A stretch of 64,000 bases of DNA from Streptomyces sp. ICC1. Lineage in GTDB: Bacteria; Actinomycetota; Actinomycetes; Streptomycetales; Streptomycetaceae. The notes beneath the pieces are model-generated. The model was not told where the DNA came from. It was given only the letters and a program-made list of their open reading frames with translations, and searched no databases. A program made the translations under genes and the position numbers. Where the stretch lies: assembly GCF_003287935.1 (NCBI RefSeq), contig NZ_CP030287.1, forward strand, positions 5,349,022 to 5,413,021, in the 5' to 3' direction. This document shows positions 54,332-63,159 of this stretch, one piece after another (position 1 is the stretch's first letter; each line of letters opens with the position of its first letter).

Positions 54332-56880
54332 CGGGTACCTCCCAGGGATCCAACGGGCTCAAGGGTGAGGACGGCCAGGTCGGGCTTGACCTGGTCGCGC
54401 TCGGGGACGAACTTCACGGTCGGGTCGGGGGCGCCGGGGGCGTTGACGAAGGAGACGAACCGGCGCAGCCGCTCCGGGTCCTCCAGGGTCTCGGCCCACT
54501 CGTCGCGGTAGTGCTCCACGTGGTCGGCCATCAAAGACTCCAGCTCCGCGCACAGCCCGAGCGAGTCGTGCACGATCACGTCCCGCAGGTGGCCGAGGCC
54601 GCCCTCCAGCCGCTCCAGCCAGGTGGACGTGCGCTCCAGCCGGTCGGCCGTGCGGATGTAGAACATCAGGAACCGGTCGATGAGCCGGATCAGCTCGGCG
54701 TCGGACAGGTCCTGGGCCAGCAGGTCGGCGTGGCGCGGGGTGGCCCCGCCGTTGCCGCCGACGTAGAGGTTCCAGCCGCTCGCCGTCGCGATGACCCCGA
54801 AGTCCTTGCTCTGCGCCTCCGCGCACTCGCGGGCGCAGCCGGAGACCGCCGACTTGAGCTTGTGCGGGGCGCGCAGCCCCCGGTAGCGCAGCTCCAGGTC
54901 GATGGCCATCCGCACGGAGTCCTGGACCCCGTAGCGGCACCAGGTCTGGCCGACGCAGGACTTCACCGTCCGCAGGGCCTTCCCGTACGCGTGCCCGGAC
55001 TCGAACCCGGCGTCGACCAGGCGCGCCCAGATGCGGGGGAGCTGGTCGACGCTGGCTCCGAAGAGGTCTATGCGCTGGCCGCCGGTGATCTTCGTGTAGA
55101 GGCCGAAGTCGCGGGCCACCTCGCCGATCACGATGAGCTTGTCCGGGGTGATCTCGCCGCCGGGGATGCGCGGGACCACCGAGTACGAGCCGTTGCGCTG
55201 CATGTTCGCGAGGAAGTGGTCGTTGGTGTCCTGCAGGGCGGCCTGCTCGCCGTCCAGGACGTATCCGCTCGCACCGAGGGTGGGGGCGAGCGAGGCGATG
55301 ATCGAGCCGACGGTGGGCTTGCACAGCTCGCAGCCGTCCCCGCCGCGCGCGCCCTCGCGGCCGTGGCTGTCCAGCAGCTGCTGGTACGAGCTCACGCGCA
55401 GGGTGCGCACGATCTCGTAGAGCTCGGCGCGGGTGAAGGCGAAGCAGTCGCACAGCCCTTTGTCGGCGGCGGGCGGCATCAGCTGGCCGATCACCTTCAG
55501 GCAGCTGCCGCAGCCGGTGCCCGCCTTGGTGCACTTCTTGACCTCGGGCACGGTCGCGTGGGCGGTGATCGCCTTCTTGGTGACGTTGTGGCAGGAGCAG
55601 ATCACCGCGGTGTCGGGGAGCGAGGAGGGACCCAGGGCGACGGGCGCGCCGGCCCCGGCGGGCAGCACCAGCTGCTCGGGGGTGACGGGCGGCACGGAGC
55701 CGGTGAGCGGGCGCAGCAGGCCGTAGGAGTCGGCGTCACCGACCAGGACGCCGCCCAGCAGGACGCCTTCGGCGGAGACGACCACCTTCTTGTAGAGGCC
55801 GGAGCGGGAGTCGGAGTAGACGACGTCGAGGCTGCCGGCGGTGGCGCCGTGCGCGTCGCCGAAGGAGGCCACGTCCACGCCGAGCAGCTTGAGCTTGGTG
55901 GACAGATCGGCTCCGGTGAACTCCTTCTCGCGGCCCAGCAGGTCCTCGGCGGCCGTCTCGGCCATCTCGTAGCCGGGGGCGACCAGGCCGTAGACGCGGC
56001 CGTCGGCGGCGAGCGCGCACTCGCCGATGGCGTAGACGTGCGGGTCGGAGGTGCGGCAGCGGGCGTCGACGGCGATGCCGCCGCGCTCGCCGACGCTCAG
56101 GCCGCTCTCGCGGGCGAGCTGGTCGCGGGGGCGGACGCCGGCGGAGAAGACGACCAGTTCCGTGGAGACCGTGGAGCCGTCGGACAGCTTCATGCCGGTG
56201 ACCGAGCCGTCCTCGCCGGTCACGACCGCCTGGGTGCCGACGCCCGTGTGGACGGTGAGCCCCATGTTCTGGATGGTGCGCAGCAGGGCCGCGCCGCCGC
56301 CCTCGTCGACCTGGACGGGCATCAGCCGGGGCGCGAACTCCACGATGCGGGTGGCGAGCCCGAGGCCCTGGAGCGCGCCGGCGGCCTCCAGCCCGAGCAG
56401 GCCGCCGCCGACGACGGCGCCGCTTGTGCGGGTCTTGGCGTACTCCTCGATCGCCAGCAGGTCCTCGATGGTGCGGTAGACGAAGCAGCCCGGGGCGTCC
56501 TTGCCGGGGACCGGCGGCACGAAGGGGTAGCTGCCCGTCGCGAGCACGAGGACGTCGTACGGGAACACGCGCCCCGAGCGGGAGGTGACGGTCCGGGCCT
56601 CCCGGTCGATGGCCTCGGCGGGGTCGTCGAGGTGCAGGGCGATCCCGTGGTCCGCCATGAACGAGGCCGGGGTCATGGAGAGGTCCTCGGGGGTGCTGCC
56701 CGAGAAGTACGAGGTCAGGTGCACGCGGTCGTAGGCCGGCCGGGGCTCCTCACAGAGCACGGTGATCCGGTGCGTGGCGGTGGCCCCGAGCTCGGCGAGC
56801 GCCTCCAGGTAGCGCTGGCCGACCATGCCGTGGCCGATGAGCACGATGGCGGGGGTGGGCGTGGGCGTGGCTGCGGCCAT
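54328..56880 (-). CDS. nirB: Nitrite reductase (NADH) large subunit
   Basis: 850 residues from ATG 56880. N-terminal FAD/NADH module (AIVLIGHGMVGQRYLEAL; FPYDVLVLATGSYPF; GGGLLGLEAAGALQGLG; VYAIGECA). BFD-like [2Fe-2S] Cys near residue ~425 (VICSCHNVTKKAI... CTKAGTGCGSCLKV). Siroheme/[4Fe-4S] domain with Cys pairs CVGQTWC (~640) and CARECA (~680), then WNLYVGGNGG. Reduces nitrite to ammonium using NADH in nitrate assimilation. Followed by nirD with 4-base overlap and preceded by a related FAD reductase 2 nt upstream. Likely GlnR-regulated in Streptomyces, but I saw no clear GlnR box. Confidence 0.96.
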   Translation of the reverse strand: MAAATPTPTPAIVLIGHGMVGQRYLEALAELGATATHRITVLCEEPRPAYDRVHLTSYFSGSTPEDLSMTPASFMADHGIALHLDDPAEAIDREARTVTSRSGRVFPYDVLVLATGSYPFVPPVPGKDAPGCFVYRTIEDLLAIEEYAKTRTSGAVVGGGLLGLEAAGALQGLGLATRIVEFAPRLMPVQVDEGGGAALLRTIQNMGLTVHTGVGTQAVVTGEDGSVTGMKLSDGSTVSTELVVFSAGVRPRDQLARESGLSVGERGGIAVDARCRTSDPHVYAIGECALAADGRVYGLVAPGYEMAETAAEDLLGREKEFTGADLSTKLKLLGVDVASFGDAHGATAGSLDVVYSDSRSGLYKKVVVSAEGVLLGGVLVGDADSYGLLRPLTGSVPPVTPEQLVLPAGAGAPVALGPSSLPDTAVICSCHNVTKKAITAHATVPEVKKCTKAGTGCGSCLKVIGQLMPPAADKGLCDCFAFTRAELYEIVRTLRVSSYQQLLDSHGREGARGGDGCELCKPTVGSIIASLAPTLGASGYVLDGEQAALQDTNDHFLANMQRNGSYSVVPRIPGGEITPDKLIVIGEVARDFGLYTKITGGQRIDLFGASVDQLPRIWARLVDAGFESGHAYGKALRTVKSCVGQTWCRYGVQDSVRMAIDLELRYRGLRAPHKLKSAVSGCARECAEAQSKDFGVIATASGWNLYVGGNGGATPRHADLLAQDLSDAELIRLIDRFLMFYIRTADRLERTSTWLERLEGGLGHLRDVIVHDSLGLCAELESLMADHVEHYRDEWAETLEDPERLRRFVSFVNAPGAPDPTVKFVPERDQVKPDLAVLTLEPVGSLGGTR

Positions 56881-56882
56881 GA

Positions 56883-58463
56883 TCAGGAGCCTCCGTCGTC
56901 GGTGAGCAGGTGGTGCAGGTCGGTGAGACCGTGCTTGTCGGTGAGGGGGGCGCCGTCCTCCCAGCTGCGGGCGAGGGCGCCCACGCTGGAGAGCTCACCG
57001 AGCAGGACCCCGCCGACGAGGCGGTCGCCGCGGACGACGACCTTGCGGTAGGTGCGGCGGGTGGCGTCGGCGAGGCGGACCACGTCGTCGCCGGGGAGCG
57101 GGGTGGTCTCGCCGAAGGCGGCGAGGTCGAGCGGCCGGTCGCCGCCGGCGGTGAGGGTGAGGCGGGTCAGGGCCCGGGTGCCGGTGTAGGTGGACGGGGC
57201 TTCGGTGCCGCCGTCCGGGCCGGTGCCTGCTGCCGGGCCGGTGCCGGCTGCCTGACCGGTGCCTGCTGCCTGACCGGTGTCGGCGTCCCGGCCGGTGCCG
57301 GTGCCGGTGTCCGTGCCCGGTGAGGTGGCGGCGCCGGCGCTGATGCCGCGGCCGGTGCCGAGGAGGACCTTGGCGAGGGCCTCGGCCTGTTCCAGGGCGG
57401 GGCCGGCCAGGCCGTAGACCCGGCCGGCGTGCTCGGCGCAGTCGCCGACGGCGTGGATGCGGGGGTCGCTCGTGCGCAGCCGGTCGTCGACGACGATGCC
57501 GGTGCGGACCTCGAGCCCGGCGGCCAGCGCCAGGCCGGTGCGGGGCCGTACGCCGCAGGCGAGCACGACGATGTCGGCGTCGAGCCGGTAGCCGTCGGCG
57601 AGCTCGACCCCGGTGACCCTGCGGGGCGTTCCGGGCTCTGCCCGCACCCGCGGCTCAAACGCCGGCGGGGCTGGATTGCGGCTGGGGCCGCCGGGAGGGT
57701 GCTGCCGGACCGCCCGCAGGGCAGTTCCAGCCCCAACGGCGATCGAGGCGCGGGGTCCGGGGCGGAGCCCCGGGAGCGGAGGCGCCGGGGCTCGTGCCGG
57801 ACCGGCCTGGAGCGGCGCCGCTGGGGCCGTCGACAGGCCGCGGACCCGGCATTCCGTGTGGATCTCGACGCCCAGGCCGGCCAGGTGCGTCCGCAGCAGC
57901 TCCGAGGCGTCCTCGTCGAGCTGCCGCTCCATCAGGCGCTCGCCCTGCTGGGTGAGGACCACCTGCGCGCCCCGCTCGGCCAGGGCACGGGCCGCCGAGA
58001 CGCCGAGGAGGCCGCCGCCGATCACCACCGCGCGCACCCCGGGGCGCAGCGCCGCGGACAGGGCCATGCAGTCGTCCATCGTGCGGAACGCGTGGACCCC
58101 GGAGGGCAGCTCCCGGCCCTCGGGTTCGAACAGGCCGCGCAGCGCGGGGAGCACCGGGTTCGACCCGGTGGCCAGGACCAGGGTGCCGTAGGGCTCGACC
58201 GTTCCGTCGTCGCAGTGCACCACCTGTTCGGCCCGGTCGATCCGCACCGCCCGGACGCCCCGGCGCAGCGCCGGGCCGGCGGCCGGGAGAGCCGTCACCT
58301 CCGGCGCGTACCGGCCGGCCAGGACCTCGGCGAGCAGGACCCGGTTGTAAGGGACGTGCGGCTCCTCGCCGAGGACGGTGACGTTCCCGCCCAGGCGGGA
58401 CGCGAGCCGCAGGCCCGCGAGGCCGCCGCCGATCACCACCACGCGCTGCTGTTCCGAGGTCAT
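56883..58463 (-). CDS. NAD(P)H-nitrite reductase-type FAD oxidoreductase with embedded repeat
   Basis: 526 residues, first gene of the nirBD operon (2-nt gap). Pyridine-nucleotide-disulfide fold: VVVIGGGLAGLRLASRL, PYGTLVLATGSNPVLPAL, AVVIGGGLLGVSAARALAERGAQV, IHAVGDCAEHAGRVYGLAGP. Homologous to the N-terminal part of NirB; in Streptomyces it accompanies nirBD and nitrate reductase and probably feeds electrons. Two insertions lengthen it: an in-frame copy of a common Streptomyces intergenic repeat (57629-57800, giving the PGLRPGPRASIAVG region between the NAD and FAD parts) and a tandem TGQAAGTGPAAGT stretch (about 57205-57320). The true enzyme would be about 430 residues. Confidence 0.87.
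   Translation of the reverse strand: MTSEQQRVVVIGGGLAGLRLASRLGGNVTVLGEEPHVPYNRVLLAEVLAGRYAPEVTALPAAGPALRRGVRAVRIDRAEQVVHCDDGTVEPYGTLVLATGSNPVLPALRGLFEPEGRELPSGVHAFRTMDDCMALSAALRPGVRAVVIGGGLLGVSAARALAERGAQVVLTQQGERLMERQLDEDASELLRTHLAGLGVEIHTECRVRGLSTAPAAPLQAGPARAPAPPLPGLRPGPRASIAVGAGTALRAVRQHPPGGPSRNPAPPAFEPRVRAEPGTPRRVTGVELADGYRLDADIVVLACGVRPRTGLALAAGLEVRTGIVVDDRLRTSDPRIHAVGDCAEHAGRVYGLAGPALEQAEALAKVLLGTGRGISAGAATSPGTDTGTGTGRDADTGQAAGTGQAAGTGPAAGTGPDGGTEAPSTYTGTRALTRLTLTAGGDRPLDLAAFGETTPLPGDDVVRLADATRRTYRKVVVRGDRLVGGVLLGELSSVGALARSWEDGAPLTDKHGLTDLHHLLTDDGGS
57205..57320. repeat. Tandem repeat in coding sequence
   Basis: Repeats of ggtgcctgctgcctgaccg-like units encode TGQAAGTGPAAGT in the C-terminal half of the FAD reductase, probably a flexible surface loop. 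Confidence 0.7.
57629..57800. repeat. Streptomyces intergenic repeat carried in frame in a coding gene
   Basis: cggctcaaacgccggcgggg then ctggatt, and ggcgcggggtccggggcgga, are landmarks of a dispersed Streptomyces repeat normally outside genes. Here it encodes a Pro/Arg/Gly-rich insert in the FAD reductase without breaking the frame. Confidence 0.7.
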
Positions 58464-58631
58464 GACCCGAGCGTGCGCGGCTGCTGTTTCCCCTCCGCAC
58501 CGGCTTTGTTACCCGGACGGAACGCCGACCTCAGCGTCCGGGTTAAGGGTCCGTGAGGCGTTCCTCAAGGCCGCCTTAAGGATCATCCGCCGGACCGGGC
58601 GGGCGTGCGGACCGCCCTTAGCGTGGTTCGT

Positions 58632-59927
58632 ATGCGAGATGCGGCGGTGCGGGTCAAGGGCGGAATGCTGGGCGGGGCGGGGATCGTGGCCCTGCTGTGG
58701 GCCGCCCAGGTGCGGCCCTCGGCCCGGCTCGACGCGCTGTTCGCGACCGCCGCCCACCTGTCCGGACTGTTCGCCGGGTACGGGGTCCTCGTCATGCTGT
58801 TCCTGATGGCCAGGGTCCCCGCCGTCGAGCACGGCGTGGGCGCCGACCGGCTCGCCCGCTGGCACGCGCTGGGCGGCCGCCACGTCCTGCTGCTCTGCTT
58901 CGGGCACGGGCTCTTCGCGCTGTGCGGCTACGCCGTGCACGAGGGGGTCGACGTGCTCTCCGCCGTCCGGGAGCTGCTCGGCTACCCGGCCGTGGCGGCC
59001 GCGGCGGCCGGGACCGTCCTCCTGGCCGCCGTCGGCGTCACCTCCGCCCGCTCCGTACGCCGCCGCGTCTCGCACGAAACCTGGCGCGGGGTGCACCTGC
59101 TGGTCTACCTCGCCGCGGCCCTGGCCTTCGGGCACCAGCTCGCCGGGCCCGACGTGGGCCCCGTCGCCTGGTTCTGGGCCCTCGCCCACGCGGCCGTGGC
59201 CGTCCTGCTCGTCTGGTACCGCGCCGTGGTCCCCGTCCGCCAGGCCCTGCGGCACGCGCTGCGGGTCGCCGAGGTCCGCTTCGAGGGGCCCGGAGTGGTC
59301 TCCGTCGTCGTCTGCGGGGAGCACCTCGCGGAGCTGCGCGCGGAGCCGGGCCAGTTCCTGCGCTGGCGGTTCCTGCAGCGCCGGCTGTGGCACACCGCGC
59401 TGCCGTTCTCGCTGTCGGCGCCGGTCCGCGGGGACGCCCTGCGCATCACGGTGAAGGCGCTGGGCGGCCACTCCCGCCGGATCCGCCGGCTGCGCCCGGG
59501 CACGCGGGTCATCGCCACCGGGCCCTTCGGGGCGCTCACCGCCGCCCGCCGGACCCGGCCCAAGGTGCTGCTGCTCGCCGGCGGGGTCGGGATCACCCCG
59601 ATGCGGGCCCTGTTCGAAACCCTGCCGGGCGGGCCAGGGGACATCACCCTGCTCTACCGGGCCGGGGCCGAGGAGCACCTCGTCCTGCGCTCCGAGCTGG
59701 AGGCCATCGCCGCCGAGCGGCAGGCCGGTCTGCACTACCTGCTCGGGCGCTCCGGCGCCGCCGGAGATCCGCTGGCCCCGCAGGCGCTGCTCGCGCTGGT
59801 CCCGGACCTGGCGGAGCACGACGTGTACCTGTGCGGGCCGCCCGGGATGGCGGAGGCCGCGCAGGCCGCGCTGCTGTGGGCCGGGGTGCCCGCCGGTCAG
59901 ATCCACTCCGAGTGCTTCAGCTTCTGA
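58632..59927 (+). CDS. Ferric-reductase-like flavocytochrome (FAD/NAD-linked)
   Basis: About 431 residues; the start is uncertain (GTG 58605, ATG 58632 or ATG 58665). The N-terminal half has about five to six membrane helices with heme-ligand type His (GGRHVLLLCFGHGLFALCGYAVHE; WRGVHLLVYLAAALAFGHQL). The C-terminal half is a ferredoxin-NADP reductase fold (FLRWRFLQRRLWHTALPFSLSAP for FAD, KVLLLAGGVGITPMRALFE for nucleotide, YLCGPPGMAEAA near the end). This is the NADPH oxidase/ferric-reductase superfamily, moving electrons from NAD(P)H via FAD and heme across the membrane. Partner genes of FMN-protein type are absent; a short unknown ORF follows. Confidence 0.88.
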   Translation: MRDAAVRVKGGMLGGAGIVALLWAAQVRPSARLDALFATAAHLSGLFAGYGVLVMLFLMARVPAVEHGVGADRLARWHALGGRHVLLLCFGHGLFALCGYAVHEGVDVLSAVRELLGYPAVAAAAAGTVLLAAVGVTSARSVRRRVSHETWRGVHLLVYLAAALAFGHQLAGPDVGPVAWFWALAHAAVAVLLVWYRAVVPVRQALRHALRVAEVRFEGPGVVSVVVCGEHLAELRAEPGQFLRWRFLQRRLWHTALPFSLSAPVRGDALRITVKALGGHSRRIRRLRPGTRVIATGPFGALTAARRTRPKVLLLAGGVGITPMRALFETLPGGPGDITLLYRAGAEEHLVLRSELEAIAAERQAGLHYLLGRSGAAGDPLAPQALLALVPDLAEHDVYLCGPPGMAEAAQAALLWAGVPAGQIHSECFSF

Positions 59928-60036
59928 GATCTGCGGGCCGGCCGCTCTGCCTGCCCGCCTGCCCGCCCGCCCGCCTGTCTGTCCGCTTCCGCATCTGCTC
60001 CCGCTTCCGCATCCGCTTCCGAGAGGCCGCCGCACC

Positions 60037-60333
60037 ATGCGCCATCCGCTGCACGTCGCCCTGTCCGTGCCCCCGCCCGCCCGGACCGCCGCGGCGGCCG
60101 GGCCGGGGGCCGCGGCCGCCCGTCACCGCAGGCCCCGTACCTCCCCGGCGCACACCGTGCTGGCCGCGCTGGCCCGCGTACGGCCCGCGCGGCGGCTCGC
60201 GGCCGGGCTCGGGCTGGCCAGCGTGCTGGCCGCGAGCGTGCTGACGGCGGCGGTGGACCCGTCGGCCCCGGTGGCCCCGGACCGGGCGCCGGCCAGGCAA
60301 AGCTCAACCTTTGCGCAAGTTTCCGGGGATTGA
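60037..60333 (+). CDS. Possible small membrane protein
   Basis: 98 residues from ATG 60037 with GAGAGG nine bases upstream. Arg/Ala/Pro-rich N-terminus, one probable membrane helix (LAAGLGLASVLAASVLTAAV, ~residues 54-73), short external tail. Preceded by a low-complexity C/T repeat (59940-60035). In this position related loci sometimes carry FMN-binding proteins; this sequence is not one, and may be a remnant. Low confidence that it is expressed. Confidence 0.45.
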   Translation: MRHPLHVALSVPPPARTAAAAGPGAAAARHRRPRTSPAHTVLAALARVRPARRLAAGLGLASVLAASVLTAAVDPSAPVAPDRAPARQSSTFAQVSGD

Positions 60334-60370
60334 TGGATGGTGCACCCACCTGCTCCGTAGGGTCGGTGCC

Positions 60371-61147
60371 GTGCCTGACATATCGACAACCATGATCATC
60401 GTGCTGTGCGTGGCCGCCGCCGCGGCGGGCTGGATCGACGCCGTCGTGGGCGGCGGCGGCCTGCTGCTCCTGCCGGCCCTGCTCCTCGGCCTGCCGAACG
60501 CCCACCCCGCCACCGTCCTCGGCACCAACAAGGCCGTGGCCATCGTCGGCACCGCGGGGGCGGCGGTGACGTACCTGCGCAAGACCCGGGTGGACGTGAA
60601 GCTCGCCGTCCGCATCGGCCTGGCCGCCCTCGTCGGCTCGATGGGCGGGGCGGCGCTGGCCGGCGGGATCAGCAAGGACGCGCTGCGTCCGATGATCATG
60701 GTCGTCCTGGTGGTCGTCGCGGGCTTCGTCCTCTTCCGGCCCGCCTTCGGCACGGCCCCCTCCGCCACCCCCGTCAGCCGGCAGCGCGTGCTGCTCGCCA
60801 TCGCGCTGGCCGGCCTCGGCATCGGGTTCTACGACGGGCTCATCGGCCCCGGCACCGGCACCTTCCTCGTCCTGGCCCTGACGGCCCTCCTCCACCTCGA
60901 CCTGGTCACCGCCTCCGCCACGGCGAAGATCGTCAACGTGTGCACCAACGCCGGGGCGCTCGCGATGTTCGCGTACCAGGGCATGGTGCTGTGGCAACTG
61001 GCCGCGCTGATGGCGGCGTTCAACCTGGCCGGCGCGATGGTCGGCGCCCGGATGGCCCTGAAGAAGGGCAGCGGCTTCGTGCGCGGCGTCCTCCTGACGG
61101 TGGTCGGCGCCCTCGTGGTCAAGCTGGGGCTCGAACAGTGGGGCTGA
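60371..61147 (+). CDS. TSUP (TauE/SafE) family membrane transporter
   Basis: 258 residues from GTG 60371 (VPDISTTMIIVLCVAAAAAGWIDAVVGGGGLLLLP). About eight membrane helices in two homologous halves, each with the family glycine-rich motif (IDAVVGGGGLLLLPALLLGLPNAHPATVLGTNK and FYDGLIGPGTGTFLVLALTALLHLDLVTASATAK). Members export sulfite or sulfoacetate or take up sulfur compounds. Substrate unknown; no sulfur gene is adjacent in this part of the window. Confidence 0.92.
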   Translation: MPDISTTMIIVLCVAAAAAGWIDAVVGGGGLLLLPALLLGLPNAHPATVLGTNKAVAIVGTAGAAVTYLRKTRVDVKLAVRIGLAALVGSMGGAALAGGISKDALRPMIMVVLVVVAGFVLFRPAFGTAPSATPVSRQRVLLAIALAGLGIGFYDGLIGPGTGTFLVLALTALLHLDLVTASATAKIVNVCTNAGALAMFAYQGMVLWQLAALMAAFNLAGAMVGARMALKKGSGFVRGVLLTVVGALVVKLGLEQWG

Positions 61148-61184
61148 CCGGGCCGGATCCGGCCCGGGGCGTAAAGTTCCGGTC

Positions 61185-62195
61185 GTGCCCCACCTCGAGA
61201 TATCCGACCTGATCACCGTCACGGACCCGCGCAGCGGGGAGCGGCTGCCGGTGCGCCGCGACGAAGTGGTCCGCAGGCTCCGCGCATCCGGGGACCGGCA
61301 CGCGGCCCACATCGTCGCCCGGCTGCCGGCCGGCCCCGACGAGGTGCTCGACCCCCTCGCCGTGGACCGCCTGATGATCGGCGTCCACACCGAGATGCAG
61401 CGGCTCAGCGAGGAACTGCGCGTCGACGAACGTCTCGTGCACGTGATCGCCCCGCTCATCGAGGCCATCCGGGAGATCGCCGGGCGGCGCGGCCGGTTCA
61501 GACTCGTCGACATCGGCTGCGGGCTCGGCTACCTGATCCGCCGGCTCGCGGCCACCGGCGCCCTGGGCCCGGGCGTCGAACTCATCGGGGTCGACCTCGA
61601 CGCCGCGCTGGTCGGCGAGGCCGACCGGCTGGCCCGCGCCGAAGGGCTCGACTGCCGGTTCGTCCACGGCAACGCCTTCGACCTGCCGGAGGTCGCCACC
61701 GTCTACGTCTCCACCGGTGTGCTGCACCACTTCCGGGGCCGGGCGCTCACGGAGTTCTTCGAGGCCCAGGCCGACTCCCCGGCACTCGCCTTCTGCCACT
61801 TCGACATCGCGGCCACCGGACTGGCGCCCGTCGGCGCCTGGATGTTCCACCGGGCCCGGATGCGCCACCCGCTCGGCCGCCACGACGGGGTGGTCTCCGC
61901 CCGGCGCGCCCACTCCGACGAGACCCTGTTGCGCGCGGCGAGCGTGCCCGGCATCCGGCCCCTGGTCTACGAACCCCGCTTCCTGGTCAACCCCTTCTGC
62001 ACCACCCTGCGCCCGGTCATCGGCGTCCGGCCGGAGCTGGAGGACCCGCTGCGCCGGGCGCTGGGCCGCTCCTCCCGCCGGCTCGTGGGCCCGGAGCACC
62101 TGGCCCCGGTCCGCGGGCCGGTCCGTGGGCCGGGCTCCGGGCTGCCCGGTGGCGCCCCGGCCGGCGCCGGAGCCTCCGCCGGGTCCGCCGGGTGA
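61185..62195 (+). CDS. Class I SAM-dependent methyltransferase
   Basis: 336 residues from GTG 61185. After a helical lead, LVDIGCGLGYLIRRLAATGALGPGVELIGVDLDAALVGEADRLARAEGLDCRFVHGNAFDLPEVATVYVSTGVLHHFRG gives SAM motifs I to IV. The last ~55 residues are Gly/Pro/Ala low complexity. Substrate unknown. GTGA overlap with the next gene indicates an operon with the membrane protein. Confidence 0.87.
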   Translation: MPHLEISDLITVTDPRSGERLPVRRDEVVRRLRASGDRHAAHIVARLPAGPDEVLDPLAVDRLMIGVHTEMQRLSEELRVDERLVHVIAPLIEAIREIAGRRGRFRLVDIGCGLGYLIRRLAATGALGPGVELIGVDLDAALVGEADRLARAEGLDCRFVHGNAFDLPEVATVYVSTGVLHHFRGRALTEFFEAQADSPALAFCHFDIAATGLAPVGAWMFHRARMRHPLGRHDGVVSARRAHSDETLLRAASVPGIRPLVYEPRFLVNPFCTTLRPVIGVRPELEDPLRRALGRSSRRLVGPEHLAPVRGPVRGPGSGLPGGAPAGAGASAGSAG

Positions 62196-62704
62196 ACCCG
62201 GCCCTGCCGCTGGCCGCCCTCGGCCTCGTCGACGCGGCCTTCAGCGGCTTCCGCGCCTACGCCGGCCGGGACGCCCGGATCCGCAAGCGGCGCGCCATCA
62301 CCCGCGCGTCCCTGCGCGGCCTCGCCGTCGGCGCGGCCCTGCTGCTCGCCCCCGCGCTCACCGCCGGCGGCGTCCTGCTGGCCGCCGACGATCCGGACCG
62401 GGCGTACGCGGCCCTCGCCGACGGCGGCGTCGGCTTCCTCCTCCCGCTCGGGGTCCACGCGCTGGCCGTCGCGCTCTCGCTCGCCGCGTACCTCGTCCTG
62501 CCGTTCAGGGCCAGCACCCTCGCGACGGTGATCGGCCTCGGGCCGCTGACCCTGGCGCGGCCGCTGGTCGTGGCGGCCGCCTGCGGGGGCGCGCTCCTCG
62601 CCGGGGGCGGCTCGGCCTCCCTGCTCGTGGGCGCCGTCGCGGGCGCCGCCGTGCTGTCCGTCGAGCCGTTCGTGCACCGCCGCTGGTACGCGCCTTCGTA
62701 CTGA
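62192..62704 (+). CDS. Small multi-helix membrane protein
   Basis: 170 residues; GTG 62192 overlaps the methyltransferase stop. Arg-rich cytoplasmic loop (DARIRKRRAITRASLRG) then four or more hydrophobic segments (LAVGAALLLAPALTAGGVLLAA; FLLPLGVHALAVALSLAAYLVLPF; PLVVAAACGGALLAGG; LLVGAVAGAAVLSVEP). No catalytic motif. Translational coupling suggests the two genes act together, perhaps on a lipid or envelope substrate; that is inference. Confidence 0.8.
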   Translation: MNPALPLAALGLVDAAFSGFRAYAGRDARIRKRRAITRASLRGLAVGAALLLAPALTAGGVLLAADDPDRAYAALADGGVGFLLPLGVHALAVALSLAAYLVLPFRASTLATVIGLGPLTLARPLVVAAACGGALLAGGGSASLLVGAVAGAAVLSVEPFVHRRWYAPSY

Positions 62705-62719
62705 GGGCCGCCGCCGGGC

Positions 62720-63159
62720 TCAGTACGTGCCGGTGAGGTGGGCGAAGACGACCACGTTGCCCCGGTAGCCGGTGCGCGGGGAGAAACCGCCGCCGCAGGT
62801 GATGACGCGGAGCTCGGCGCGCGGCGAGGACCCGTAGACGCGGGCGTCCGGGAAGACCTTGGCGTCGTAGACCTCGACCGCGTGGACCGTGAACACGGCC
62901 GTACGTCCGTCCGCGCGGGCGACCTCGATCACGGCGCCCCGGCGCAGCGCCCCGAGGTGGTAGAAGACCGCCGGGCCGGTGGCGTCGTCCACGTGCCCGG
63001 CGACGACCGCGGTGCCGGTGGCGCCCGGGGTCGTCCCGTCGCGGTACCAGCCCGCCAGGTCCCGGCGGGCCGGCGGCGGCACCTCGAGGCTGCCGTCGGA
63101 CTGCAGGCCGAGCCCGGTGAGCGGGGCGTCCACCCGGATGGAGGGGATCTTGATGGGGT
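62720..63159 (-). pseudogene. Class F sortase lacking its N-terminal anchor
   Basis: The catalytic domain is complete: IKIPSIRVDAPLTGLGLQSDGSLEVPPPARRDLAGWYRDGTTPGATGTAVVAGHVDDATGPAVFYHL (His), RVITCGGGF (Cys; TLTC replaced by VITC), then TGYRGNVVVFAHL (Arg). Immediately upstream, within 20 nt, is the stop codon of the antiporter gene. The signal peptide/membrane segment and linker (normally about 50-70 residues) and any start codon are missing. No in-frame ATG with a ribosome site precedes the domain. So the 5' part was deleted and the enzyme, if made, would not be exported. Confidence 0.8.
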
